64,000 nt of DNA from G963704535 sp963704535 (GTDB lineage Bacteria; Chloroflexota; Chloroflexia; Chloroflexales; Roseiflexaceae), in assembly GCA_963704535.1 (NCBI GenBank), contig OY969916.1:1-64000 (forward strand). The letters are read 5' to 3'. Shown here piece by piece: positions 9,141 to 17,490 of the stretch. A program made the translations under genes and the position numbers. The notes beneath the pieces are model-generated. The model saw only the letters and a list, made by a program, of their open reading frames with translations, did not search any database and was not told the DNA's origin. Each line of letters starts with the position of its first letter. The first letter of the stretch is position 1.

Positions 9141-10277
9141 TCATCCCACCGTGGCCGAGACGCGCATGTCGTGGACCGCCGGCACGACCTCCCGCCCGAA
9201 CAGCTGGATGCTCTTCTCGGCGACGTCCGGCGGCATGCCGCCGTAGATCACCTGCATGATCAGCTCTTCGCAGCCGTACGTGTCCTTGACGTGCTGGATC
9301 CGGCGGATGCACTCGTCGGGCGTCCCCACGATCTGGTTCACGTAGAACAGGTCCTCCGGCTTCGTCGGCTGGACCTTGGCGCCGGCCGGTGCGGCGTAGT
9401 GCTTGTAGGTCTCCAGCTTGGCGAGGTGGTCGCCGCCGAACTCGTAGTGCGTGAGCGCGCTCTGGTGGTACTCGCTCGAGTAGCGGATGGCGTCGGCGAC
9501 GGCCTGCTCCTGCGTCTCGGCGCAGTACCCGAACAGCACGATGGTCGGAGGGACCGGGGGCAGGCCCTCCTGCTCCTCGCGGATCTGCTTGAACTCGACG
9601 AGGTCCTTGTCGTAGTCGCCGAGCGGCTTCTGGGGGTTGAGGAACGGCTTGATGCCGGCCTCGGCGACGACGCGGATCGACGGGGGGCTGCCCCACGCGC
9701 CGTAGAGGCGGTCGACGAGGCCCTGGCCGTCCTTGGGGAAGGGGCGCAGCGACGTCGGCGGGATCTGGAAGTGCTCGCCGTCGAACGAGAAGCGCTCGGT
9801 CGTCAGCGCCATCTTGAGGACGGTGAGCACCTCGTCGAAGCGGGAGCGCGACTCGTCCATGTCGATGCCCAGCGACCGGTACTCGCGGCGGGCGAGGCCG
9901 CGGCCGACGCCGATGTGCAGGTTGCGCTCGTCGCCGAGGACCATCTGCAGCATGCTCACCTCCTCGGCGAGCTTCAGCGGGTCCCACCACGGCAGGACGC
10001 ACACCATCGAGCCGACGTCGATGCGCTTCGTCGCACCGGCGAGGTACGTCAGGAGCTGCAGCGGATCAGGGATCAGGCAGTACGGGGTGAAGTGGTGCTC
10101 GACCGACCACAGGGCGTCGAAGCCCAGGTCGTCGGCCTGGAGGAAGATCTCCAGGTGGTCCTTCCACGCCTGCCAGTCCGGCGTGGTCGGCTCGCCGACC
10201 TCTTCGCCGCGTTCCTGGGCCAGGAACCGGTCCCATTCCGAGTAGTTCTGGAACATCATTCCGAGCGACAGACGCAT
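9141..10277 (-). CDS. LLM-class flavin-dependent oxidoreductase
   Basis: A 378-residue luciferase-like protein, larger than the 6347-7255 paralogue. It begins MRLSLGMMFQNYSEWDRF and contains DDLGFDALWSVEHHF, LAEEVSMLQMVLGDE, HIGVGRGLARREYRSLGI and DTYGCEELIMQVIYGGMP, the bacterial-luciferase-like fold used by FMN monooxygenases and F420 enzymes alike. A well-formed promoter lies 32-60 bases upstream. It may carry out a hydroxylation or Baeyer-Villiger type step in the catabolic pathway; cofactor is not decided by what I can see. Confidence 0.87.
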   Translation of the reverse strand: MRLSLGMMFQNYSEWDRFLAQERGEEVGEPTTPDWQAWKDHLEIFLQADDLGFDALWSVEHHFTPYCLIPDPLQLLTYLAGATKRIDVGSMVCVLPWWDPLKLAEEVSMLQMVLGDERNLHIGVGRGLARREYRSLGIDMDESRSRFDEVLTVLKMALTTERFSFDGEHFQIPPTSLRPFPKDGQGLVDRLYGAWGSPPSIRVVAEAGIKPFLNPQKPLGDYDKDLVEFKQIREEQEGLPPVPPTIVLFGYCAETQEQAVADAIRYSSEYHQSALTHYEFGGDHLAKLETYKHYAAPAGAKVQPTKPEDLFYVNQIVGTPDECIRRIQHVKDTYGCEELIMQVIYGGMPPDVAEKSIQLFGREVVPAVHDMRVSATVG

Positions 10278-10308
10278 GCTTCCCCCATACCTCGCAGGAC
10301 TCGGTGGA

Positions 10309-10337
10309 GGTTTAGCGCACTAGATCGCCCCTGTCAA
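10309..10337 (-). promoter_or_regulatory. Sigma70-like promoter upstream of the LLM oxidoreductase
   Basis: On the minus strand TTGACA (10337-10332) is followed by 17 bases and TAAACC (10314-10309). The first part of the spacer (GGGGCGATCTA) resembles that of the 8179-8207 promoter, suggesting common control of the two transcription units. Confidence 0.45.
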
Positions 10338-10363
10338 CGAATAGGCCCGAATCAGCCCCAGGG

Positions 10364-11242
10364 TCACGGCGGGCTGGCGGCAGCGATCAGCGCGGCCTTG
10401 CGCTCGGGAGCGAGCTGGCGGGAGTCGTACACCGACGTCATCGTGGTCACGAGGCCGTCGTCATCGAGCTCGATCGCCGTGATCCCCTTGAGCCCGTCGT
10501 GGTCGGCTCCGGCTGTCCACTCGAACCCGCCGCCGTGCTCGCCGCCGACGACGTGGCGCAGCGTGCTGCCGCGTCCGTAGGGCACCGTGCCGAGGACCCT
10601 GTCGAGGTAGGCGACCGCCTCGAGGCGGCCCAGCACGTGGGAGCGCAGCGCCATGTCGACGACCACCACATCGGTGTGGAGCCGGTCGCCGACGGCCGTG
10701 GCGTCGCCGGCGGCGAGCGCCTGCTGCAGATCGGTGGCGACGGTGACGAGCGCCGGCGCAGCCCGGGTCGGGGTGACGTCATCTCGGAGGTCGCCGGGGA
10801 ACTGCTCGGACGGCGTGCGGAACTGGGCGTAGAGCGCGGCGTCGTAGCCGGCGGCATCCCAGTAGTCGACCCAGCGGATGATCTTGCCGTCGTCGTCGAG
10901 GTCGATGGCGGCGAGCACGCGCAGCTCGCCGCCGAACAGCTCCGGGGTGTCGACCATGTGCACGAGTGCGCTGGTGGCGTTGCTGGAGATGGCGGTGGCG
11001 TACGACCGCGCCGGTGGCGCCCAGTTCGGCATGTACTGCGTGAAGACGCCGCGCAAGGCGTCGAACGACGGGAACTCCCAGCCCAGCGTGGCGTCGATGT
11101 ACGTGATGAGCTGGGGCGAGAAGTAGGCCATCGTGCCGTCGACGTCGCAGGACGTCTTCGTCGCGAAGAACTGCTCGAGCGTGGCCGCCAACGGTGCGCG
11201 ATCGGGGTCCATCTGGGCCAGCATCGACTGTGCCCGCTTCAC
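10364..11242 (-). CDS. Two-domain SnoaL/NTF2-like protein
   Basis: A 292-residue protein with two NTF2-like halves. The first (about residues 15-145) has TLEQFFATKTSCDVDGTMAY, GWEFPSFDALRGVF and the strand pair AAIDLDDDGKIIRWVDYWD; the second (about 165-285) has DLQQALAAGDATAVGDRLHTD, GRLEAVAYLDRVLG and ITAIELDDDGLVTTMTSVYDS. NTF2-like domains bind small hydrophobic ligands and may be isomerases, hydrolases or carriers. I chose GTG 11242 because GAGGCGAAG stands just before it; ATG 11224 is the alternative. It is divergent from the P450 gene across a 96-base gap. Confidence 0.75.
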   Translation of the reverse strand: MKRAQSMLAQMDPDRAPLAATLEQFFATKTSCDVDGTMAYFSPQLITYIDATLGWEFPSFDALRGVFTQYMPNWAPPARSYATAISSNATSALVHMVDTPELFGGELRVLAAIDLDDDGKIIRWVDYWDAAGYDAALYAQFRTPSEQFPGDLRDDVTPTRAAPALVTVATDLQQALAAGDATAVGDRLHTDVVVVDMALRSHVLGRLEAVAYLDRVLGTVPYGRGSTLRHVVGGEHGGGFEWTAGADHDGLKGITAIELDDDGLVTTMTSVYDSRQLAPERKAALIAAASPP

Positions 11243-11338
11243 CTTCGCCTCACCGCCGCGCCGTGGCGTGCGGTGCGCCGTGGGCGTGCCAGACGGTAGG
11301 TTCGGGCTTTCGGACAGCGACGCCGGGGGGATCACGCG

Positions 11339-12562
11339 ATGACGAGCGCGGAAGCGGTCCACGATTGGGCCGACGACTTCGACATCTTCGACCCGCGCTA
11401 CGTGCGCGAGCCGTACCCGATCTGGGACGACCTGCGGGGCGGCTGCCCGGTCGCCCACACCGATCGCTGGGGCGGCTCGGTCCTGCCGACGACGCACGCC
11501 CTCGTCACCGGCGTCGCCCACGACGTCGAGCGCTTCTCGTCGTCCGAGGTCACCGTGGCGCCGATCCCGGCGAGCTACGACGAGCAGGGCAACCAGCTGC
11601 GTTCCATCATCGCGACCGATCCGCCGGACCACACCCCGGAGCGTCGCCTCCTGCTGCCGTTCTTCGCACCGAAGGCTGTCGAGCGGTTCCGGGAGCCGAC
11701 GCGCGAGTTGTGCCGCCAACTGCTGCGCGGGTTCATCGAAGACGGCGAGGTCGATGCGGCCGAGCGCTACGCCAAGCAGATCCCGCCGCGCGTCATCGCC
11801 GAGATCCTGGGCATCGACCCGGCCCGCGGCAACGACTTCGCCGAGTGGGTGCAGGGCGTCCTCGAGCTCGGGTTGCGCGACGCCGAGATCCGTGAGAAGT
11901 ACCGCCTGATCATCGAGCGCTTCTTCCTCGACGAGATCCAGCGCCGGCGGACCGATCCCGGCGACGACCTGATCTCGTACCTGCTGACGGCCGAGCTCGA
12001 CGGCGCACCGCTCCCGATGCACGTGGTGCGCGGCAACATCTCGCTGATGCTGATCGCCGGGATCGACACCACGTGGAGCTCGATCGGCTCCGCCCTGTGG
12101 CACCTCGCCCACCACCCGGACGATCGCCGACGGCTCGTCGAGGAGCCGGCGTTGATCCCGACAGCGGTCGAGGAGCTCCTGCGGGCGTACTCGCCGGTGA
12201 CGATGGCGCGCATCGCGACGCAGGACACGATGCTCGGCGACCGTGAGGTGAAGCAGGGCGAGCGAGTGCTGCTCTCGTTCCCGGCGGCCAACCGCGACCC
12301 GGCCGTGTTCGACCGCCCCGACGAGGTCGTCATCGATCGCGAGATCAACCGCCACGTCGCCTTCGGCGCCGGCATCCACCGCTGCGTCGGTTCCAACCTG
12401 GCGCGCATGGAGATGCAGGTCGCCATCGAGGAGTTCCTGGCCATGATCCCCGAGTTCGAGCTCGCCGACCCCGACGCCGTGACGTGGGCCGGCGGCCAGG
12501 TCCGCGGCCCGCGCAACCTGCCGATCCGCTTCCCGCGCGACGGGCGGCCCCGCAGCGACTGA
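11339..12562 (+). CDS. Cytochrome P450
   Basis: Soluble bacterial P450, 407 residues. The I-helix oxygen-activation motif is AGIDTTWSS, ExxR is in VEELLRAYSP, the PERF-like segment is FDRPDEVVIDRE, and the haem loop is FGAGIHRCVGSNLAR with the ligand Cys. These features match class I P450s that receive electrons from ferredoxin; no ferredoxin gene is adjacent. It starts the plus-strand group P450-methyltransferase-SnoaL that diverges from the catabolic operon and most likely serves the same pathway. Confidence 0.95.
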   Translation: MTSAEAVHDWADDFDIFDPRYVREPYPIWDDLRGGCPVAHTDRWGGSVLPTTHALVTGVAHDVERFSSSEVTVAPIPASYDEQGNQLRSIIATDPPDHTPERRLLLPFFAPKAVERFREPTRELCRQLLRGFIEDGEVDAAERYAKQIPPRVIAEILGIDPARGNDFAEWVQGVLELGLRDAEIREKYRLIIERFFLDEIQRRRTDPGDDLISYLLTAELDGAPLPMHVVRGNISLMLIAGIDTTWSSIGSALWHLAHHPDDRRRLVEEPALIPTAVEELLRAYSPVTMARIATQDTMLGDREVKQGERVLLSFPAANRDPAVFDRPDEVVIDREINRHVAFGAGIHRCVGSNLARMEMQVAIEEFLAMIPEFELADPDAVTWAGGQVRGPRNLPIRFPRDGRPRSD

Positions 12563-12578
12563 CGGGCGATCCGACGTC

Positions 12579-13427
12579 GTGGGGGAGCAGCCGCCGACGC
12601 TCGGCGAGCTGATGCTCGGCGTCGAAGGGCTGGCCATGCTGCGGCTGCTCTACGCCGACGCGGCCGACGAGCGGGCGGCGCGGATCGCCGAGGTCCGCGA
12701 CGTGGTGACGCGCATCGACGGCGACCCGGCGCTAGGGGCACCGCTGGGGTCGGAGTTCGGCATCGCGGACGGCTACGCCCGGTGGTCGCACACCTACGAC
12801 CGGCCGTTGCGCCTGTTCGCCATCGAGGCCCCACCGTTGCGCCGGCTGCTCGATGGGCTGGCGCCGGGTGACGTCCTCGACGCGGCGTGCGGGACCGGTC
12901 GCCACAGCGCCTACCTCGCCGATCGCGGCCACAGCGTGGTGGGCGTCGACCAGTCGCCCGAGATGCTGGCCCTCGCTGCTGACAAGGTGCCCAGCGGGCG
13001 CTTCCTCCCCGGCGACCTGACCGCTCTCCCGCTCGACGACGAGTCCGTCGACGCTGCGCTGTGCGCCCTGGCGCTGGTGCACGTGGCCGATGTCCGCCGG
13101 GCGATCAGCGAGCTGGCCCGCGTCGTGCGTCCCGGTGGCCGCATCCTGATCACCGACGTCCACCCCGTCCTCGTGATGCTCGGGTGGCAGGCGCAGTTCC
13201 CGACGTCCGACGGCCGAGGGTTCATGCGGCTGCACCTGCACCTCGTGTCCGACTACATCGGCGGTGCGCTCGACGCCGGACTCGTCGTGGCGGCGATGGA
13301 GGAGTGCGCCCTGACCGCCGACGGCGCGGCGACCCCGACGGCGGACCTGATCCCGGATGCCAACCGCGCGGCCTACGTCGGCCTTCCCGCCGTGCTGGTC
13401 GTGGCGTTCGACCGTCCGCCGCGCTGA
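12579..13427 (+). CDS. Class I SAM-dependent methyltransferase
   Basis: A 282-residue methyltransferase starting with GTG 12579, 16 bases after the P450 stop. Motif I is VLDAACGTGRHS, motif II VGVDQSPEMLALA, then GDLTALPLDDESVDAALCALALVHV and the post-motif III segment RVVRPGGRILITDVHP. The first 90 residues are not part of the Methyltransf_11 core and the C-terminal part is short. A substrate in the same pathway as the P450 product is plausible but not shown. Confidence 0.85.
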   Translation: MGEQPPTLGELMLGVEGLAMLRLLYADAADERAARIAEVRDVVTRIDGDPALGAPLGSEFGIADGYARWSHTYDRPLRLFAIEAPPLRRLLDGLAPGDVLDAACGTGRHSAYLADRGHSVVGVDQSPEMLALAADKVPSGRFLPGDLTALPLDDESVDAALCALALVHVADVRRAISELARVVRPGGRILITDVHPVLVMLGWQAQFPTSDGRGFMRLHLHLVSDYIGGALDAGLVVAAMEECALTADGAATPTADLIPDANRAAYVGLPAVLVVAFDRPPR

Positions 13428-13487
13428 TCCGACGGCGCCCGGCTACGTTCGCCGACGGCCGCCACCGCAGGCGGCGGAGGAGGGATC

Positions 13488-13940
13488 GTGACGAGCGACA
13501 TCGAGGCGATCAGGCGGCTGCACCACACGTACGCCTACACGTTCGACGGCGGTGACTTCGACGCCTTCGCCGCGCTCTTCGAGCACGGCACCCTGCACCT
13601 GAAGGGCGTCGACGATCCGGCGACCGGGGCGCCTGCGGTGCGCCGCCTGATCGACCGCTGCGTGATCCTCTACGACGGCGTGCCGGCGACCAACCACCTC
13701 ATGCACAACCTCGTCGTCGACATCGCCGACGACGGGGAGACGGCGCAGGCCTCGACGTACGTCCAGGTGATCCAGGGGCTGGACGACTTCCCGCCGCAGA
13801 CGATCGCCACGGGCATCTACCGCGACCTGCTGCGCCGTCGCGACGGCGCGTGGACGTTCGCCGAGCGCACGATCGATGGCAGCCTGCGCGGCGACCTGTC
13901 ACGCCACCTGCGGCGGCGACGCGACCGGCCGCCCGTCTGA
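13488..13940 (+). CDS. SnoaL/NTF2-like family protein
   Basis: A 150-residue single NTF2-like domain: DIEAIRRLHHTYAYTFDGGDFDAFAALFEHG is the typical first helix pair, followed by LMHNLVVDIADDGETAQASTYVQVIQG and RDGAWTFAERTIDG. GTG 13488 follows GGAGGAGGG, a strong ribosome binding site. This class includes aromatic-ring hydroxylating dioxygenase beta-like and dehydratase-like members; the function is not assigned. Confidence 0.8.
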   Translation: MTSDIEAIRRLHHTYAYTFDGGDFDAFAALFEHGTLHLKGVDDPATGAPAVRRLIDRCVILYDGVPATNHLMHNLVVDIADDGETAQASTYVQVIQGLDDFPPQTIATGIYRDLLRRRDGAWTFAERTIDGSLRGDLSRHLRRRRDRPPV

Positions 13941-13947
13941 CCGCTGC

Positions 13948-14897
13948 TCAGCGCGGTCGGTCGCCGACGACGGTGATGCGCTCCATCACGCGGCGCTGCG
14001 GGAAGTAGTCCGACGTGGCGTAGTGCTGGGTCGCCCGGTTGTCCCAGAAGGCGATGGCGCCGGGCGTCCAGCGGAACCGGCACTGGTACTCGGGGTAGGT
14101 CGGCCTGGCGGTACAGCAGCTCGAGCAGCGCGTCGCTCTCGTCGCGGTCCATGCCCGACGATGTGCTGGGTGAAGGCGGCGTTGACGTACAGCGTCTTGC
14201 GGCCGGTCTCGGGGTGGGTGCGCACGACGGGGTGCTCGACCGGCGGGAAGTCGGGCGCAGCGCGTCGCGCTGCTCGGGCGCCATGCTGCGCGCCGAAGCG
14301 TGTACCACCAGTCGTGCACGGCGGTCAGCCCGTCGATGCGCGCCTTGAGCGTCGTCGTCGAGGCAGTCGTAGGCCGCGCGCCATGTCGGCCCACAGCGTG
14401 TCGCCGCCGACCTCGGGCACCTCGATGGCGCGCAGCAGCGAGCCGAGCGACGGCTCCTCGCGCCAGGTGACGTCGCTGTGCCAGATGTTCTCGTAGCCGC
14501 CGTCGTCGGCGCCCTTCTCGAAGCGGACGACCTCGGGCGCTCGTCGGCTGGTCGGCCAGCGTGTGCTTGATGAACGGGTGGCGCTCGAGCGTCGCCCCAG
14601 CGCGCGGCCGAGGGCGTGGTGCTGGCTCGGCGTGAGGTCCGGCGTCGCGGAAGAACAGCACCTTCCACTCGAGCAGCGCCCGGTGGAGCTCGGCGAACGT
14701 GTCGTCGTCGAGCGGCTCGGCGAGGTCGATGCCGCCGATCTCGGCGCCGATCGTCGGGTGCGACGGGCGCAGCGTGAAGCGGGTGTAGGGCTCGTCGACC
14801 CAGCCGTCGGGGGTGCGGCGCGGCGATGCGCGGGCCGCGCGCACCGTGCGCGGCGGTGAGACGGGCGACGTCGGTGGTGGTCGAGCGTCGTGGTCAT
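13948..14897 (-). CDS. TauD/TfdA-family Fe(II)/2-oxoglutarate dioxygenase (several frameshifts)
   Basis: The protein starts at ATG 14897 (MTTTLDHH) and can be followed across at least five frame changes to VMERITVVGDRPR at 13948. Recognisable pieces in order are SHPTIGAEIGGIDLAEPL, ALLEWKVLFFRDA, HPFIKHTLADQP, the HxD iron motif in NIWHSDVTW, GGDTLWADMARG, and FWDNRATQHYATSDYFP with the distal iron His. All functional motifs survive, and the indels restore frame each time, so low read accuracy is more likely than decay. Members oxidise taurine, alkyl sulfates or chlorophenoxy acids. It lies directly after the TetR gene. Confidence 0.8.
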
Positions 14898-14929
14898 CGG
14901 GTGCTCCGTTCGGGTGGTGACGGGGGCGG

Positions 14930-15542
14930 TCAGGACGGCGGCGGTGGTGGCGGTCGAGCTCGGCGCTGCAGGTCGTCGAGCGGCGAGCGCGCGGCTCGCC
15001 GCGCTGGCGGCGCCACTCCCAGCCGGCGATCGTGCCGATCAGGAGCGTGCCCATCTGGTCGAGGCGGTGCGCGCGGATGCGGCGGGGGAGGTCGGCCGAG
15101 CGCGCGCCGACAGGTCGCACGGCCCGGCGGTAGCTGCGACAGCACGGGCAGCTCGGCGAGCACCGCGTGGGCGAACGTGTCCCAGCGCGTGCGGGCGAGG
15201 AAGCGGCCGTACCAGCCGTCGGTCTCGGCCACGACCTCGGCGAGCGGGTCGACGATGGCGGCCGACGATGCGCGTCGACGTCGCGCGGCTGCGCCCGTCG
15301 GCCTCGAGCGCGGCGAGCATGGCGTGGCGCCGCTCGTTGACGACGGCGCATGCGGTGCTCGTACACGGCGGCGACGAGGCCGGCGCGATCGCCGAAGTGG
15401 TACTGGGCGGCGTAGTGGTTGCGCTGGCCGGCGGCCTTGCTGACGTCGCGCAGCGAGACGCGCCTCGATGCCCCGCTCGGCGAACAGCCGCTCGGCGGTC
15501 TCGACGAGCGCGATCGCGCGTGACGTTGCTCCTGGCCTGCAC
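14930..15542 (-). CDS. TetR family transcriptional regulator (several frameshifts)
   Basis: Starts at GTG 15542. The helix-turn-helix is readable across a frame change: ETAERLFAERGIE, then VSLRDVSKAAGQRN and YHFGDRAGLVAAVYEHRM. The ligand domain contains WYGRFLARTRWDTFAHAVL and MGTLLIGTIAGWEWRRQRGE. Three or more single-base indels break the frame. A perfect 24-bp palindrome lies 9 bases upstream of the start, and the dioxygenase gene follows 32 bases after the stop, so this is probably an autoregulated repressor of a tetR-dioxygenase operon. Confidence 0.78.
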
Positions 15543-15550
15543 AGGCCGTC

Positions 15551-15574
15551 AAATTACGCCATGTGGCGTAATTT
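15551..15574. promoter_or_regulatory. Palindromic operator upstream of the TetR gene
   Basis: AAATTACGCCA, two bases (TG), then TGGCGTAATTT: a perfect inverted repeat with 11-base arms. It is strikingly AT-rich in this GC-rich stretch and sits immediately before the TetR start. Both size and symmetry suit a TetR dimer site. Confidence 0.7.
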
Positions 15575-15602
15575 GTCAATGGTCAGCTCGTCGCCGCCAT
15601 CG

Positions 15603-16928
15603 TCAGTGGTGGCCCGAGGTTCCACGTCGGCAGGCTGCAGGCTGCGGACGATCGCCACGAAAGGACGGCCCGCTTCGAGTCCATCGAGCGCTGGCTCCAC
15701 GCCGACGTCCGTGGCTGAACCCTCGCTGAGCGGGTCGACGACAGGATGGACGCCTCCTGCCCTCATCGCCACCGCGAACGCGCCCGTCGTGATCGCCGTT
15801 CATCACCGGATCAGCCTTCTCGGGCCCCGGTTCCGCACCTTCCGAGGGACCGAGGATGCGCGGGAGGTGATGGTCGAAGAACAGGCGGGAGACGAGGGCA
15901 CCACGGGAGCGGTGCCGGACTTCTCGAAGATCGACTTCAGGTGGTCCTGCACCGTGTAGGCCGACAGGTGCAGGCGGTCGGCGATCTCGTTCGTGGAGAC
16001 GCCCTGCGCGACCAGCTCGGTGATCAGCCGTTCGCGGTCGGTGAGGCCGTAGGCGTCGGCGATCAGCGGGCGCGAGCTCGGGCGCGGGCGCGGCTCGACG
16101 AGCACGCGACATCGGCGCGTCGTCGCCGAGCAGCGATCCGCGCACGACGACCCAGCGGCCCGCGACGCGTGCGGACGCGGGCGGCGCGAGCGTCGTCGCT
16201 CGCTCGCCGACGTGCCGCGGCCCGGCGCGCCGGCGCGCCGGCCGGCGACGGCGGGAGCACGATCGGGAGCGGCGTGCCGGTGGCGGCCAGCTCGTCGAGC
16301 CAGCGGTCGGCCGCGCGCGTTGGCCAGCTCGACCGTGTTGTCCGGCGGCGAGGACGAGGAGCCCGGCTCGTCGTCGTCGTCGTCGACCGCCGGGCGCCCA
16401 GCAGCGTCGCCCGGCGGAGGCCGTCGGCGAGCGGCGCGGCGAGCGACGCGACGAAGCGCACCTCGGCGGGGTGAAGTGCGGGCGCCTCGCCTCGCGCAGC
16501 AGCGTGAGCGCACCCCACGTGCCCGGTGTCGCCGGCGAGGATGGCCCGCAACTCGTCCCGAAGCCGTTGGGTCGGCGGAGCTCGCGCTGGCGCAGGCTGC
16601 GGTCGAGGTCGCCCTCGGTCGCCTCGCTCAGGCTGGCCGCCGGCGCGTCGCGCGCGGGCGAGGGCGGTGAACTTGTTGAAGTCGGGTTCGCGCAGCTCGA
16701 TCTCGGTGAGGCGCGGCCATCGCGGCGGCGGGCAGGCCGTTCTCGACGAACTCGCCGGTCGGCAGCAGCGTTGCCGGGTCGACGTCAGCAGGCAGGTGCC
16801 GTCGAAGGCGACGGCCCGCCGCAGCAGCGCTGCGAGGTCGTGGGTGAGGTCGTCGAGCCCGACGCCTCGATGGACCAGGCGGACGACGTCGACGCGCACG
16901 CGCGCCGGGTGGCGGTCTCGGCACCCAT
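15603..16928 (-). CDS. LuxR-type helix-turn-helix regulator (several frameshifts)
   Basis: The C-terminal LuxR domain is intact in one frame: YGLTDRERLITELVAQG, STNEIADRLHLSAYTVQDHL and KSIFEKSG, after which the protein shifts to RSRGALVSRLFFDHHLP. Upstream pieces in three frames read VRLVHRGVGLDDLTHDLAALLRRAVAFDGTCLLT, ELREPDFNKFTALAR and RFVASLAAPLADGLRRATLL, a GAF-like sensor region of the kind found in actinobacterial LuxR proteins. Start is near ATG 16928 or GTG 16899; the stop at 15603 assumes no further indel. The target is unknown; it is transcribed towards the TetR operon. Confidence 0.65.
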
Positions 16929-17035
16929 CGCTTCGAACCTACCCACGTCGTTCGCTGACGGCACCCCAGGGTTCTGGGATGGATCGCCCGACCGGACGAG
17001 CGCACGGTGGGCGGCGTCCGACCGAGGAGGACGTC

Positions 17036-17433
17036 ATGCCGCCATCGACCCGCAGCAACCCGGCCGCCCAGGAGCCGACCGACCTGTACGCGATCATCCA
17101 GGACGCCGTGAACGCGGCCGACGTCGAGGCCTTCGTGGGAGCCCACGACGACGACGCCACCGTCGTCACCCCGCCGGAAGGAGCGATCGCCCGCGGCCAC
17201 GCGCAGATCCGTGCCGCGATCGTCGCCCTGCTCAGGCTCCGACCGCGCTTGACGCTCGTGCCGGGCGCTGCGCTGCGCGGCGGGGAGCTGGCGCTGGCGC
17301 ACGGCCGGTGGCATCTGAGCGTCGACGACGACGGCAGTCGCATCGAGCTCGGCGGGCTCGGCACGATGGTCACCCGTCGGGCGCCGACGGGATGTGGCGT
17401 GTCGTCCTCGACGACCCCTTGACCGGGCCGTGA
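17036..17433 (+). CDS. SnoaL/DUF4440-like protein (one frameshift)
   Basis: Starts at ATG 17036 after GAGGAGGACG, a good ribosome binding site. The sequence DLYAIIQDAVNAADVEAFVGAHDDDATVVTPPEG, ARGHAQIRAAIVALL and LAHGRWHLSVDD is a compact NTF2-like fold. Near 17380 the frame changes and the expected last strand reads DGMWRVVLDDPLTGP with a stop at 17433, which places one indel there. About 131 residues. Function unknown. Confidence 0.65.
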
Positions 17434-17490
17434 TGGTGACGTCGCCGGCGCGGACTTCCGTCGCCGGGGACGAGGCGGCACGATTGCGCC

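Noticed and set aside
7101..10580. A 1,159-codon open frame on the plus strand
   Set aside because: It is antisense to four well-defined minus-strand genes and reads as low-complexity Arg/Asp/Val text, a normal effect of very high GC at third positions.
13948..16928. Programmed frameshifting in the dioxygenase, TetR and LuxR genes
   Set aside because: The frame changes are many, in both directions, without slippery motifs, and also affect unrelated genes nearby. Read errors are far more likely.
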